From positions 744,001 through 808,000 of the forward strand of contig NZ_CP053928.1 in assembly GCF_014108865.1 (NCBI RefSeq): 64,000 bases of DNA. The letters run 5' to 3'. Of the stretch, positions 8,414-17,629 are shown one piece after another (position 1 is the stretch's first letter; each line of letters begins with the position of its first letter). The translations under genes were made by a program, and so were the position numbers. Below the pieces are notes generated by a model. It made no database searches and was not told the DNA's origin. It saw only the letters and a list, made by a program, of their open reading frames with translations. This stretch comes from Nocardioides sp. WS12. GTDB lineage: Bacteria; Actinomycetota; Actinomycetes; Propionibacteriales; Nocardioidaceae.

Positions 8414-10146
8414 CCGACCCGCTCCGCATCGCCAACTGTTCCGGTTTCTACGGCGACCGCCTCTCCGCGCTGCGTGAGCAGATCGAGGGCGGCGACGTCG
8501 ACGTCGTCACCGGCGACTACCTCGCCGAGCTGACCATGCTGATCCTCGGCATGGACACGCTCCGCGACGCCGACCTCGGCTACGCCCGTACGTTCGTCCG
8601 CCAGGTCGAGGACACCCTCGGGCTCGCGCTCGACAAGGGCGTGAAGATCGTGAGCAACGCGGGCGGTCTCAACCCGGCCGGCCTTGCCGCCCGGTTGCGC
8701 GAGACCGCGGACAAGTTGGGCCTGGACGCGAAGATCGCCCACGTCGAGGGCGACGACCTCCGCGGCGCCAACCTCTTCGAGGGTGCGCTGACCGCCAACG
8801 CCTACCTCGGTGCCTTAGGCATCGCCTCTGCCCTGACCCACGGCGCGGACGTCGTCGTCACCGGCCGGGTGACCGACGCGTCCGTCGTCGTCGGACCCGC
8901 GATCGCCCATCACGGCTGGACTCCGACGGACTACGACGCCCTGGCCGGCGCCGTCGTCGCGGGCCACGTCATCGAGTGCGGCACCCAGGCCACGGGCGGG
9001 AACTTCTCCGGCTTCACCGACCTGTTCCGCGCCGGTGCGCCGATGGACAAGCCGCTCGGCTTCCCGATCGCGGAGATCGCTGCCGACGGCAGCAGCGTGA
9101 TCACCAAGCACGAGGGCACCGGCGGCGCGGTCACGATCGACACCGTCACCGCTCAGTTGCTCTACGAGATCCAGACGACCCGCTACCTCAACCCCGACGT
9201 GACCACCCGGCTCGACTCGATCCAGCTCAGTCAGACGGACGCGGATCGGGTCCAGATCAGCGGCGTCACCGGCACGGCTCCGTCGGAGAAGCTCAAGGTC
9301 GCGGTCAACACGCTCGGCGGGTACCGCAACCAGGTCGAGTTCGTGCTCACCGGCCTCGACATCGAGGCGAAGGCCGCGTGGGTGCGCTCGCAACTGGACG
9401 ACCAGTTCACCGCTGCCGAGATCGCGTGGATCCAGACGCCCGCGCGGACCGGCGACGCCGACACCGAGGAAGGCGCTTCGGTACTGCTGCGCTGCATCGG
9501 CAAGGACCCGGAGGCCGGACCGCTCGGCAAGCCCTTCACCGGGCCCGCCGTCGAGATTGCCCTGGCGTCGTACCCGGGCTTCACGATGACGACGCCGCCG
9601 CAGAAGCCCTCGCCGTTCGGCATCTACCGTCCCGAGTACGTCGACAGGTCGGCCGTGCAGCACACGGTGGTCCACGCCGATGGGACCCGCGAGGTGATCG
9701 CCGACCCGACGGAGTTCGTGGAGCAGATTGCCCCCGAAGAGCTCGACCCCACGCTCGGCCTGCGCCCGTCGCCGTACCCGGCACCGACGGACACCATGAC
9801 CCGGCGGATGCCGCTCGGCACCTTCGTCCACGCCCGCTCGGGCGACAAGGGCGGCAACGCGAACCTCGGCCTGTGGGTGAAGAACGACGGCTCGCCGAAG
9901 TACGCCGATCGCGTGCAGTGGCTGGCCAAGATGTTCAACCCGCGCAAGGTCCGCGAACTGGTGCCGGAGGCCAAGGACCTCGACCTCGAGGTCTTCGTGC
10001 TGCCGAACCTCGGCGCCGTCAACATCGTGATCCACGGTCTGCTCGGCGACGGCGTCGCCGCCTCGACCCGTTTCGACCCGCAGGCCAAGGGCCTCGGTGA
10101 ATGGGTCCGCAGCCGGATCGTCCACATCCAACAAGATCTCGTCTAG
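8410..10146 (+). CDS. Acyclic terpene utilisation AtuA family protein (DUF1446)
   Basis: 578 residues starting with GTG at 8410. The large N-terminal domain begins LRIANCSGFYGDR and contains the glycine-rich EGALTANAYLGA and VVVTGRVTDASV segments seen in AtuA; the last ~100 residues form the AtuA-like ferredoxin-fold domain with LGTFVHARSGDKGGNANLGLWV. AtuA is required for citronellol/geraniol catabolism in Pseudomonas, but its reaction is not known. It sits between the TIGR03084 gene (4-base overlap) and the first acyl-CoA dehydrogenase gene (8 bases downstream), matching actinobacterial atu-like operons. The assignment to terpene breakdown is inference. Confidence 0.9.
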   Translation: MTDPLRIANCSGFYGDRLSALREQIEGGDVDVVTGDYLAELTMLILGMDTLRDADLGYARTFVRQVEDTLGLALDKGVKIVSNAGGLNPAGLAARLRETADKLGLDAKIAHVEGDDLRGANLFEGALTANAYLGALGIASALTHGADVVVTGRVTDASVVVGPAIAHHGWTPTDYDALAGAVVAGHVIECGTQATGGNFSGFTDLFRAGAPMDKPLGFPIAEIAADGSSVITKHEGTGGAVTIDTVTAQLLYEIQTTRYLNPDVTTRLDSIQLSQTDADRVQISGVTGTAPSEKLKVAVNTLGGYRNQVEFVLTGLDIEAKAAWVRSQLDDQFTAAEIAWIQTPARTGDADTEEGASVLLRCIGKDPEAGPLGKPFTGPAVEIALASYPGFTMTTPPQKPSPFGIYRPEYVDRSAVQHTVVHADGTREVIADPTEFVEQIAPEELDPTLGLRPSPYPAPTDTMTRRMPLGTFVHARSGDKGGNANLGLWVKNDGSPKYADRVQWLAKMFNPRKVRELVPEAKDLDLEVFVLPNLGAVNIVIHGLLGDGVAASTRFDPQAKGLGEWVRSRIVHIQQDLV

Positions 10147-10154
10147 GGGACAGC

Positions 10155-11294
10155 ATGCGATGGACCGAGGAGCGCCAGGCGCTCAAGGAGTCGGCGACGG
10201 AGTTCGCGCGCCGCGAGATCATCCCCGGCCTGCAGGAGTGGGAGGACGCTGGCGAGCTGCCGCGCAGCCTCACCCAGGCAGCCGCGAAGGCCGGCATGCT
10301 CAGCGTCGGCTACCCCGAGTCGGCCGGGGGCGACGGCGGCGACCTGCTCGACGGCTGCGCCCTCCAGGAGGGCCTGATGGAGGCCGGTGTGTCCGGTGGC
10401 CTGATGGCTTCGCTGTACACGCACGGCATCTCGGTGCCGCACATGATCGCCCACGGATCGCCGGACCTGATCGAGCGCTACGTCCGCCCGACGCTGGCCG
10501 GTGAACTGATCGGCTCACTCGGCATCACCGAGCCCGGCGGCGGCTCCGACGTCGCGCGGATCACCACGAAAGCGGTGCGGGACGGTGATGACTACGTCAT
10601 CAACGGCGCCAAGACCTTCATCACCTCGGCCGTCCGCGGCGACTTCGTCGTCACTGCCTGCCGGACCGGCGGCCCCGGCCACGGCGGCATCTCGCTGATC
10701 GTCGTCGACAAGGGCACGCCCGGCTTCACCGTCCAGCGGTCACTGAAGAAGATGGGCTGGCACTGCTCCGACACCGCCGAGCTGTCGTACGTCGACGTAC
10801 GGGTCCCCGCCGCGAACCTGGTCGGCGAGGAGAACCAGGCGTTCTACTACATCGCCGAGCAGTTCGTCGTGGAGCGGATCTTCCTCGCACTGATGGGCTA
10901 CGGCCACGCGAAGCGCTGCCTGGACCTCGCGGCGCAGTACTGCCGCGACCGGGAGACCTTCGGCAAACCGCTGATCAGCAACCAGGTGGTCCGCGCCAAG
11001 CTCGTCGAGATGCACCGCCAGGTGGAGGTCGCACGGACCTACACGCTCGACGTCGCTGCCCGGCACATCGCCGGCGAGCAGGTGATCGCCGAGGCGTGCC
11101 TGGCCAAGCAGACCGCGGTCGACACCGCGGTCGACGTCAGCAACGAAGCGGTGCAGCTGTTCGGCGGCGCCGGCTACATGCACGGCACCGAGGTCGAGCG
11201 GCACTACCGCGACGCCCGACTGCTGCCCATCGGTGGCGGCGCGACCGAGGTCCTCACCGACCTGGCCGCGAAGCTCCTCGGGTACGCCAGCTGA
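10155..11294 (+). CDS. Acyl-CoA dehydrogenase (first of two)
   Basis: 379 residues, the usual length. Recognisable parts: the middle-domain FAD site LGITEPGGGSDVARI near residue 120, the signature VAARHIAG followed by LAKQTAVDTAVDV in the C-terminal helical domain, and the FAD-binding QLFGGAGYMHGTEVER near residue 335. The Glu of GTEVER sits where the isovaleryl/medium-chain catalytic base may lie, but I cannot place it with certainty. It oxidises acyl-CoA to 2-enoyl-CoA, passing electrons to ETF. In this operon it plays the AtuD role. RBS-like AGGGGA lies 5 bases before the ATG. Confidence 0.95.
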   Translation: MRWTEERQALKESATEFARREIIPGLQEWEDAGELPRSLTQAAAKAGMLSVGYPESAGGDGGDLLDGCALQEGLMEAGVSGGLMASLYTHGISVPHMIAHGSPDLIERYVRPTLAGELIGSLGITEPGGGSDVARITTKAVRDGDDYVINGAKTFITSAVRGDFVVTACRTGGPGHGGISLIVVDKGTPGFTVQRSLKKMGWHCSDTAELSYVDVRVPAANLVGEENQAFYYIAEQFVVERIFLALMGYGHAKRCLDLAAQYCRDRETFGKPLISNQVVRAKLVEMHRQVEVARTYTLDVAARHIAGEQVIAEACLAKQTAVDTAVDVSNEAVQLFGGAGYMHGTEVERHYRDARLLPIGGGATEVLTDLAAKLLGYAS

Positions 11295-11779
11295 TGGGCC
11301 TCCTCAAGCCGCTCGGCGGCGAAGTCTCCGTGACCATGGCCGCGCCGCCCGAGAAGGTGTGGGCGCTGGTCAGCGACGTCACCCGGATCGGCGAGTTCTC
11401 GCCCGAGACGTTCGAGGCGGTGTGGACGCACGGTGCCACCGGTCCCGCCGTGGGTTCCCGGTTCAAGGGGCACGTGAAGCGCAACGGTGTCGGGCCGACG
11501 TACTGGACGCCGTGCACGGTGACGAAGGCCGTGGAGCCCGGTGCCGACGGGACGGGCGTCTTCGAGTTCGCGGTCGGCCTCGACAAGAACCCGATGAACA
11601 CCTGGGGCTACCGACTCGAAGCGGACGGCGACGGGACCCGGGTCACGGAGTACTTCCGGCTGACGCCGGCGATCTACCTGCGTGCGTACTGGCTGGTTCT
11701 GGGCCAGCTCCGCAGCAGGACCAACGAGCGCGGCATGCGCACGACTCTCGAGAGGATGAAGGCGGTGGTGGAGTCATGA
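11294..11779 (+). CDS. SRPBCC family protein
   Basis: 161 residues with the START/Bet v1-like pattern: an initial strand (GEVSVTMAAPPEKVWALVSDV), a helix-turn with the motif RIGEFSPET, and a long C-terminal helix ending ERMKAVVES. The fold encloses a hydrophobic cavity and often binds lipids, polyketides or acyl groups. The start overlaps the dehydrogenase stop (TGATG) and its end overlaps the carboxyltransferase start (ATGA), so it is embedded in the operon. A role in binding the hydrophobic acyl substrate is a guess. Confidence 0.87.
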   Translation: MGLLKPLGGEVSVTMAAPPEKVWALVSDVTRIGEFSPETFEAVWTHGATGPAVGSRFKGHVKRNGVGPTYWTPCTVTKAVEPGADGTGVFEFAVGLDKNPMNTWGYRLEADGDGTRVTEYFRLTPAIYLRAYWLVLGQLRSRTNERGMRTTLERMKAVVES

Positions 11780-13368
11780 CGACGGCCCCGGAGATCACGG
11801 ACCGCAGGGAGTCGATGCAGGCCAAGATCGACGACCTGCACGTCGAGCAGACCAAGGCGGTCGAGGCCGGCGGCAAGTACATCGCCCGCCACCACGCGCG
11901 CGGCAAGCTCACCGCCCGCGAGCGGATCGAGCTCCTCGTCGACGAGGGCTCGGCCTTCCTCGAGCTGATGCCGCTCGCCGGTTGGGGCAGCGACTTCGCG
12001 GTCGGCGCCTCGATGGTCACCGGCATCGGCGTCGTCGAGGGTGTCGAGTGCATGATCATCGCCAACGACCCGACGGTGAAGGGCGGTGCCCTCAACCCGT
12101 GGTCGTTGAAGAAGTCGTTCCGCGCGGCCGAGATCGCCGAGCAGAACTTCCTGCCGTCGATCAACCTCACCGAGTCCGGCGGGGCCGACCTGCCGACGCA
12201 GAAGGACATCTTCATCCCCGGTGGGCGCGGCTTCCGCAACCTCACCCGCGCCTCGGCGCGCAAGCAGCCCACGATCTCGGTGGTGTTCGGCAACTCGACC
12301 GCCGGCGGCGCGTACGTCCCCGGCATGAGCGACTACGTGATCATGGTCAAGGAGCAGGCGAAGGTCTTCCTCGCCGGCCCGCCGCTGGTCAAGATGGCCA
12401 CCGGTGAGGAGTCCGACGACGAGAGCCTCGGCGGCGCCGAGATGCACTCGCGGATCTCCGGGTCCTCCGACTTCCTCGCGGTCGACGAGTACGACGCCAT
12501 CCGGCTCGCGCGGCGCACGGTCGCTCGGCTCAACTGGCGCAAGGGCGGCACCCCGCCGACCGTCGTGGACTACGCCGAGCCCGACCTCGACCCCGAGGAC
12601 CTGCTCGACCTGATCCCCACCGACCTCAAGGAACCGTTCGACCCGCGCGACGCGATCCTGCGGATCGTCGACGGGACCGACGCCACCAACGACCTCGCTT
12701 TCGACGAGTTCAAACCGCTCTACGGTTCGTCGCTCTGCGTCGGCTGGGCCCGGCTGCACGGCCGCGAGATCGGCATCATCGCCAACGCCCGCGGCGTGCT
12801 GATGAGTGAGGAGGCCCAGAAGGCCACCCAGTTCATCCAGCTGGCGAACCAGAAGGACACCCCGCTCCTCTTCCTGCACAACACCACGGGCTACATGGTC
12901 GGCAAGGAGTACGAGCAGGGCGGCATCATCAAGCACGGCGCGATGATGATCAACGCGGTCTCCAACTCGACCGTGCCGCACCTGACGGTGATCATGGGGG
13001 CGTCGTACGGCGCCGGGAACTACGGCATGAACGGTCGCGCCTACGACCCGCGCTTCCTCTTCACCTGGCCGTCCGCGAAGTCGTCGGTCATGGGTCCGGC
13101 GCAGCTCGCCGGTGTCCTCGAGATCGTCGCGCGCGAGTCCGCGGAGAAGAAGGGCGAAGTCTTCGACGCCGAGGGCTTCCTTCCGATCAAGCAGATGGTC
13201 GAGCAGCAGATCGAGGAGCAGTCCCTGCCCTACGTCCTGTCCGGCATGGTCTACGACGACGGCGTGATCGACCCGCGGGACACCCGCACCGTCCTGGGCA
13301 TCTGCCTGTCCGTGATCGACAACCAGCCGATCGAAGGCGCCATGAACTTCGGCGTCTTCCGGATGTGA
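11776..13368 (+). CDS. Acyl-CoA carboxylase, carboxyltransferase (beta) subunit
   Basis: 530 residues, the length of methylcrotonyl/geranyl/propionyl-CoA carboxylase beta subunits. The two crotonase-like halves are visible: FGNSTAGGAYVPGMSDY around residue 170 and IMGASYGAGNYGMNGRAYDPRF around residue 400, the glycine-rich acyl-CoA and carboxybiotin oxyanion sites. It transfers CO2 from carboxybiotin to an enoyl-CoA or acyl-CoA. The phrase YGMNGRAYDPRF resembles the MCC/GCC subgroup more than PccB, which fits an atu/liu-type pathway, but substrate choice is inference. ATG start at 11776 overlaps the SRPBCC stop. Confidence 0.95.
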   Translation: MTTAPEITDRRESMQAKIDDLHVEQTKAVEAGGKYIARHHARGKLTARERIELLVDEGSAFLELMPLAGWGSDFAVGASMVTGIGVVEGVECMIIANDPTVKGGALNPWSLKKSFRAAEIAEQNFLPSINLTESGGADLPTQKDIFIPGGRGFRNLTRASARKQPTISVVFGNSTAGGAYVPGMSDYVIMVKEQAKVFLAGPPLVKMATGEESDDESLGGAEMHSRISGSSDFLAVDEYDAIRLARRTVARLNWRKGGTPPTVVDYAEPDLDPEDLLDLIPTDLKEPFDPRDAILRIVDGTDATNDLAFDEFKPLYGSSLCVGWARLHGREIGIIANARGVLMSEEAQKATQFIQLANQKDTPLLFLHNTTGYMVGKEYEQGGIIKHGAMMINAVSNSTVPHLTVIMGASYGAGNYGMNGRAYDPRFLFTWPSAKSSVMGPAQLAGVLEIVARESAEKKGEVFDAEGFLPIKQMVEQQIEEQSLPYVLSGMVYDDGVIDPRDTRTVLGICLSVIDNQPIEGAMNFGVFRM

Positions 13369-13376
13369 GGGCCTCC

Positions 13377-15362
13377 ATGACCACGATCAACCGAATGCTC
13401 GTCGCCAACCGCGGCGAGATCGCCCGCCGGGTGTTCCGCACCTGTCGCGACCTCGGCATCGAGACCGTCGCCGTCCACTCGGACGCCGACGCGGGGATGC
13501 CCTTCGTGCTCGACGCGGACATGGCCATGCCGTTGTCCGGCAACACTCCGGCCGAGACGTACCTCCGCGGCGACCTGATACTCGACGCCGCGCGTGCGGC
13601 GGGTTGCGACGCGATCCACCCCGGCTACGGCTTCCTGTCGGAGAACGCCGAGTTCGCTCGCGCGGTGGCCGACGCCGGTCTGATCTGGATCGGGCCGGCT
13701 CCCGACTCCATTGAGCGGATGGGCTCGAAGATCGAGTCGAAGAAGCTGATGGAGGCCGCTGGGGTTCCGGTGCTCGGCAACTTCACTCCAGACACGGCGA
13801 CTGCTGAGGATCTCCCTCTCCTGGTCAAGGCCTCGGCCGGAGGTGGCGGCCGCGGCATGCGGATCGTCACCCGCCTCGAGGACCTCGCCGGTGAGATCGC
13901 CAAGGCATCCGCCGAGGCGGAGTCGGCGTTCGGCGACGGCACCGTCTTCGTCGAGCCCTACGTCCAGCGCGGCCGCCACGTCGAGGTGCAGGTCGTCGGT
14001 GACGGTACGGACGCCGTCGTCTTCGGCACGCGCGACTGCTCGCTGCAGCGCCGCCACCAGAAGGTCGTCGAGGAGGCGCCGGCCCCTGGTCTCTCCGAGG
14101 CGACACGGGATGCCATCCACGAGGCGGCGCGCGCCGCTGCCACGTCGGTGGGCTACATCGGTGCTGGCACGGTGGAGTTCCTGTACGACCCCGAGAAGGA
14201 GTCGTTCTACTTCCTGGAGATGAACACCCGCCTCCAGGTCGAGCACCCCGTCACCGAGGCGATCTACGGCGTGGACCTGGTCGAACTCCAGATCGCTGTT
14301 GCCGAAGGTCGTGGGTTGCCTGAGGTCGGTGAGCCGCAGGGCCACGCGATCGAGGTGCGGCTGTACGCCGAGAACCCCGCCACCGACTATTCGCCGCAGA
14401 CCGGCACGCTGCTCGACTTCGACATCGCGCACGAGGTCGAGTTCACCGGGTTCGGTTCCGCGACGTCGGGCGTCCGCCTCGATTCCGGGTTCGGTCCGGG
14501 CGACGAGGTCGGCACGTTCTACGACGCCATGCTGGCCAAGGTCATCGCCTGGGCGCCGACCCGGGAGCAGGCGGCTCGCGTGCTCGCGCGGCGTCTCGAG
14601 ACCGCGTCCATCCATGGCCTGGTGACCAACCGCGATCAACTCGTTGCCTCGTTGCGGCACCCGGCCTTCGTCGCCGGGGACCTGGCGACCTCGTTCTACG
14701 ACGACCACCCGGTGCTCCTGGAGCGAGAGTCGTGCGACGACCTCGCTCCGTTCATCGGTGCCGTCGCCCTCGCGGAGCACCGCCGGATCGGCGCCAGGGT
14801 GCAGAACCGGATCCCCGCCGGATTCCGCAACGTGCTCTCCCAGCCGCAGGTCACCCGCTTCGAGATGGACGGCGAAGAGATCGCGGTCGAGTGGTTCGGC
14901 GGGCGCGACGGTTATCGCCTCGCCGAGCCGGACCAGGTCCGTCCCGTCACGGTGCTCGAGGCCAGCCCGGACCTGGTCGTGATCAACCGCGGCGGCTGGA
15001 CGACCCGGCACCGGGTCCGCATCCAGGGCAATGCCGTGCTGGTGGATTCACCGCACCGCGGCGCCACGCTGCGGATCGTGCCGCGGTTCGTGGACCCCGC
15101 GAGCCAGGTCGCCGAAGGGTCGCTGCTCGCGCCCATGCCGGGCAGCGTGATCACCGTCAGTGCGGCGGTCGGGGACGTCGTACAGAAGGGCCAGCCCATC
15201 CTCGTGATGGAGGCCATGAAGATGCAGCACACCATCGCGGCGCCGTACGACGGCACCGTCACCGAGCTGTCGGCGACCGCCGGTCAGCAGGTCGAGGCGG
15301 GCGCCGTTCTCGCCGTTGTGGAACCCACCGCCCAGGTTGTCGAAGAAGGAGAAAGCGCATGA
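13377..15362 (+). CDS. Acyl-CoA carboxylase, biotin carboxylase/biotin carrier (alpha) subunit
   Basis: 661 residues. Order: biotin carboxylase N-domain (MLVANRGEIARRVFRTC), ATP-grasp with KASAGGGGRGMR near residue 150 and the catalytic segment EMNTRLQVEHPVTE near residue 282, a linker domain, then a biotinyl domain with EAMKMQH, where Lys615 is the biotin site. It makes carboxybiotin from bicarbonate and ATP for the beta subunit upstream. The ATG at 13377 has a GAGGG RBS; an in-frame GTG at 13365 overlapping the previous stop is possible. The stop overlaps the next start (ATGA). Confidence 0.96.
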   Translation: MTTINRMLVANRGEIARRVFRTCRDLGIETVAVHSDADAGMPFVLDADMAMPLSGNTPAETYLRGDLILDAARAAGCDAIHPGYGFLSENAEFARAVADAGLIWIGPAPDSIERMGSKIESKKLMEAAGVPVLGNFTPDTATAEDLPLLVKASAGGGGRGMRIVTRLEDLAGEIAKASAEAESAFGDGTVFVEPYVQRGRHVEVQVVGDGTDAVVFGTRDCSLQRRHQKVVEEAPAPGLSEATRDAIHEAARAAATSVGYIGAGTVEFLYDPEKESFYFLEMNTRLQVEHPVTEAIYGVDLVELQIAVAEGRGLPEVGEPQGHAIEVRLYAENPATDYSPQTGTLLDFDIAHEVEFTGFGSATSGVRLDSGFGPGDEVGTFYDAMLAKVIAWAPTREQAARVLARRLETASIHGLVTNRDQLVASLRHPAFVAGDLATSFYDDHPVLLERESCDDLAPFIGAVALAEHRRIGARVQNRIPAGFRNVLSQPQVTRFEMDGEEIAVEWFGGRDGYRLAEPDQVRPVTVLEASPDLVVINRGGWTTRHRVRIQGNAVLVDSPHRGATLRIVPRFVDPASQVAEGSLLAPMPGSVITVSAAVGDVVQKGQPILVMEAMKMQHTIAAPYDGTVTELSATAGQQVEAGAVLAVVEPTAQVVEEGESA

Positions 15363-16528
15363 CGCAGACGATGTTCAGCGAGCCCGAGGAGCGCGTCGCC
15401 CTGCGCGAGGCGGTCAAGAAGCTGGCCAGCAAGTACGGCCGGGCGTTCGTCGAGAAGCAGGCCCGCGAGGGCGGCAAGATGACGGACATGTGGCTCGAGA
15501 TGGGCCGCAACGGCTTCCTTGGCGTCAACATCCCCGAGGCGTACGGCGGCGGGGGTGGCGGCATGGCCGACCTGGCTGCGGTGCTCGAGGAGTCGGCCGC
15601 GGCCGGCGCCCCGCTGCTGATGATGGTGGTCTCGCCCGCGATCTGCGGCTCGATCATCACCCGCTGCGGCACCGAGGAGCAGAAGCAGAAGTGGCTGCCG
15701 AGCATCGCTGATGGCACCCACCTGATGGCCTTCGGCATCACCGAGGCCGACGCCGGCTCCAACTCGCACAACATCACCACCACCGCCACCCGCGACGGCG
15801 ACAGCTGGGTGATCAAGGGCCAGAAGACCTTCATCTCCGGGGTCGACGAGGCCCAGTCGGTGCTGATCGTGTCGCGCACCGAGGACGCCAAGACCGGCAA
15901 GCTGAAGCCGGCCCTGTTCGTCGTACCGACCGATGCCGAAGGCTTCACCGCCCAGCCGATCCCGATGACGTGGCAGGCGCCCGAGAAGCAGTTCACGCTG
16001 TTCCTCGACAACGTCCGCGTGCCCGCCGACGCGCTCGTCGGCGACGAGGACGGCGGCCTCTGGCAGTTGTTCGCCGGCCTCAACCCCGAGCGGATCATGG
16101 GTGGTGCGTTCTCCTGCGGCATCGCCCGGTACGCGCTCGAGAAGGCGGTCGACTACGCCAAGGAACGCAGCGTCTGGAAGGACCAGCCGATCGGCGCCCA
16201 CCAGGGCATCGCGCACCCGCTGGCCAAGGTGAAGATCGAGCTCGAGCAGGCCCGCCTGCTCTGGCAGAAGGCCGCAGCGCTGTACGACGCCGGCGACGAC
16301 TTCACGGCCGGTGAGTACGCCAACATGGCGAAGTACGCCGGCGGCGAGGTCGCCTGCAATGCCACCGACGTCGCGGTCCACACCCACGGCGGCAACGGCC
16401 TGACGCAGGAGTACGGCCTCGGCAACATGCTGATCGCCGCCCGCCTGGGCCGGATCGCCCCCGTGTCGCGGGAGATGATCCTGAACTTCGTGGCCATGCA
16501 CTCGCTGGGGTTGCCGAAGTCCTACTGA
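15359..16528 (+). CDS. Acyl-CoA dehydrogenase (second of two)
   Basis: 389 residues. The FAD-contact segment GITEADAGSNSHNI lies near residue 128, and HTHGGNGLTQEYGLGN near residue 340 matches the family's C-terminal FAD-binding signature. It differs clearly from the first dehydrogenase of the operon (for example ADAGSN in place of PGGGSD), so the two probably act on different intermediates of one pathway. Last gene of the operon; it is followed 9 bases later by an inverted pair of dispersed repeats that could end transcription. ATG overlaps the previous stop. Confidence 0.95.
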   Translation: MTQTMFSEPEERVALREAVKKLASKYGRAFVEKQAREGGKMTDMWLEMGRNGFLGVNIPEAYGGGGGGMADLAAVLEESAAAGAPLLMMVVSPAICGSIITRCGTEEQKQKWLPSIADGTHLMAFGITEADAGSNSHNITTTATRDGDSWVIKGQKTFISGVDEAQSVLIVSRTEDAKTGKLKPALFVVPTDAEGFTAQPIPMTWQAPEKQFTLFLDNVRVPADALVGDEDGGLWQLFAGLNPERIMGGAFSCGIARYALEKAVDYAKERSVWKDQPIGAHQGIAHPLAKVKIELEQARLLWQKAAALYDAGDDFTAGEYANMAKYAGGEVACNATDVAVHTHGGNGLTQEYGLGNMLIAARLGRIAPVSREMILNFVAMHSLGLPKSY

Positions 16529-16536
16529 CCTCGGAG

Positions 16537-16627
16537 GTCTCGAGGCTCCTCGCTGGCGCTCGTCGCACCTCAACCACCGACGCCCGGTGGTTGAGGTGCG
16601 AGCGCAGCGAGCCTCGAAACCCCCGGG
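16537..16627. repeat. Dispersed palindromic repeat, copy 2 (inverted pair)
   Basis: Two arms of the family face each other: a CGCACCTCAACCACC arm (16537-16579) and a GGTGGTTGAGGTGCG arm (16583-16627) ending CGAGCCTCGAAACCCCCGGG. The arms can pair into a long hairpin. It lies between the end of the acyl-CoA operon and the AEC transporter and may terminate the operon. The text TATCGAGACGC follows; TATCGAGACGC also precedes the array at 33672. Confidence 0.9.
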
Positions 16628-16662
16628 CATATCGAGACGCGCCGCCGTGATGGGATCGACCC

Positions 16663-17583
16663 ATGACCGGCGTGCTCGAAGGGTTCCTGACGATCGCGGT
16701 GGTGATCGCGCTCGGGGCCCTGCTGGCGCACCTCGGCATCGTCGACCTGCGCGGTCAGCGCAGCCTTTCGCTGACCGCGTTCTACGTCGCCAGCCCGGCG
16801 TTGCTCGTGACGGTGCTGGAGGACTCCGACCCGTCCGGCGTGCTGTCGGGACCACTGATCGCGACAGCGGCCGGAGTGGTGGTGACGGCGGGGATCCTGA
16901 TCGCGGTGGCGGTCGTGCGCGGCATGGACTCCGGCACCGCGGTGATCGGCGCGCTCTGCTCGGCGTACGTCAACGCAGGCAACCTCGGCATCCCCATCGC
17001 CGCCTACGCGCTGGGTGACGCGGCGCTCGTCGTACCCGCCCTGTTGATGCAGTTGTTGTTCCTGCAGCCGTTGGCGCTGACCGTGCTCGACGTCGTGACC
17101 AGTCCTACGCGGCCATCGATCGGGAAGATCCTGTCGCGGCCGGCGAGGAACCCGCTGACCATCGCGTCCGTCCTCGGTCTGGTGCTGGCCCTCACCGACA
17201 CCGAACTGCCCGGCGCTGTGCACGCGCCCCTGGAGCTCGTTGCCGGCATGGCGGTGCCCGCCATGTTGATCGCGTACGGCGTCGCGCTCCGTCTCGGACC
17301 ACTGCCCGGTCGCGGCGTGAGCGCCCAGGCGCTCGGCACGGTCACGACACTGAAGATGGTCGTGCAGCCGGTGACGGCGTACGTCGTCGGGCGCTTCCTC
17401 GTGGGCCTCGACGACACCGACCTGTTCGCCGTCACGCTGCTCTCCGCTCTGCCGACGGCGCAGAACGTTTTCGTCATCGCGACCAGGTACGACCGCGGCA
17501 TCCTGCTCGCGCGCGACGCCATCTTCGTGAGCACGATCGTGTCCGCACCGATCGCCGTCGTGATCGCCGCACTGCTCGCCTGA
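16663..17583 (+). CDS. AEC (auxin efflux carrier) family transporter
   Basis: 306 residues with about ten hydrophobic segments, the length and pattern of AEC permeases: LGIVDLRGQRSLS after the first helix, VNAGNLGIPIAAYALG in the fourth/fifth, and the C-terminal PTAQNVFVIATRYD, close to the family's conserved PxAxNxxxxA motif. Members export organic anions such as malate or auxin-like acids; the substrate here is unknown. ATG at 16663. It stands alone, with the repeat pair upstream and the BrkB-like gene 46 bases downstream. Confidence 0.9.
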   Translation: MTGVLEGFLTIAVVIALGALLAHLGIVDLRGQRSLSLTAFYVASPALLVTVLEDSDPSGVLSGPLIATAAGVVVTAGILIAVAVVRGMDSGTAVIGALCSAYVNAGNLGIPIAAYALGDAALVVPALLMQLLFLQPLALTVLDVVTSPTRPSIGKILSRPARNPLTIASVLGLVLALTDTELPGAVHAPLELVAGMAVPAMLIAYGVALRLGPLPGRGVSAQALGTVTTLKMVVQPVTAYVVGRFLVGLDDTDLFAVTLLSALPTAQNVFVIATRYDRGILLARDAIFVSTIVSAPIAVVIAALLA

Positions 17584-17629
17584 GGACGCGCTCCCGGGTT
17601 GACAGCACCCCATGCCGTAAGTTTCGGCC

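Noticed and set aside
17599..17604. TTGACA upstream of the BrkB-like gene as a promoter
   Set aside because: No acceptable -10 at 16-18 bases; kept only as a note.
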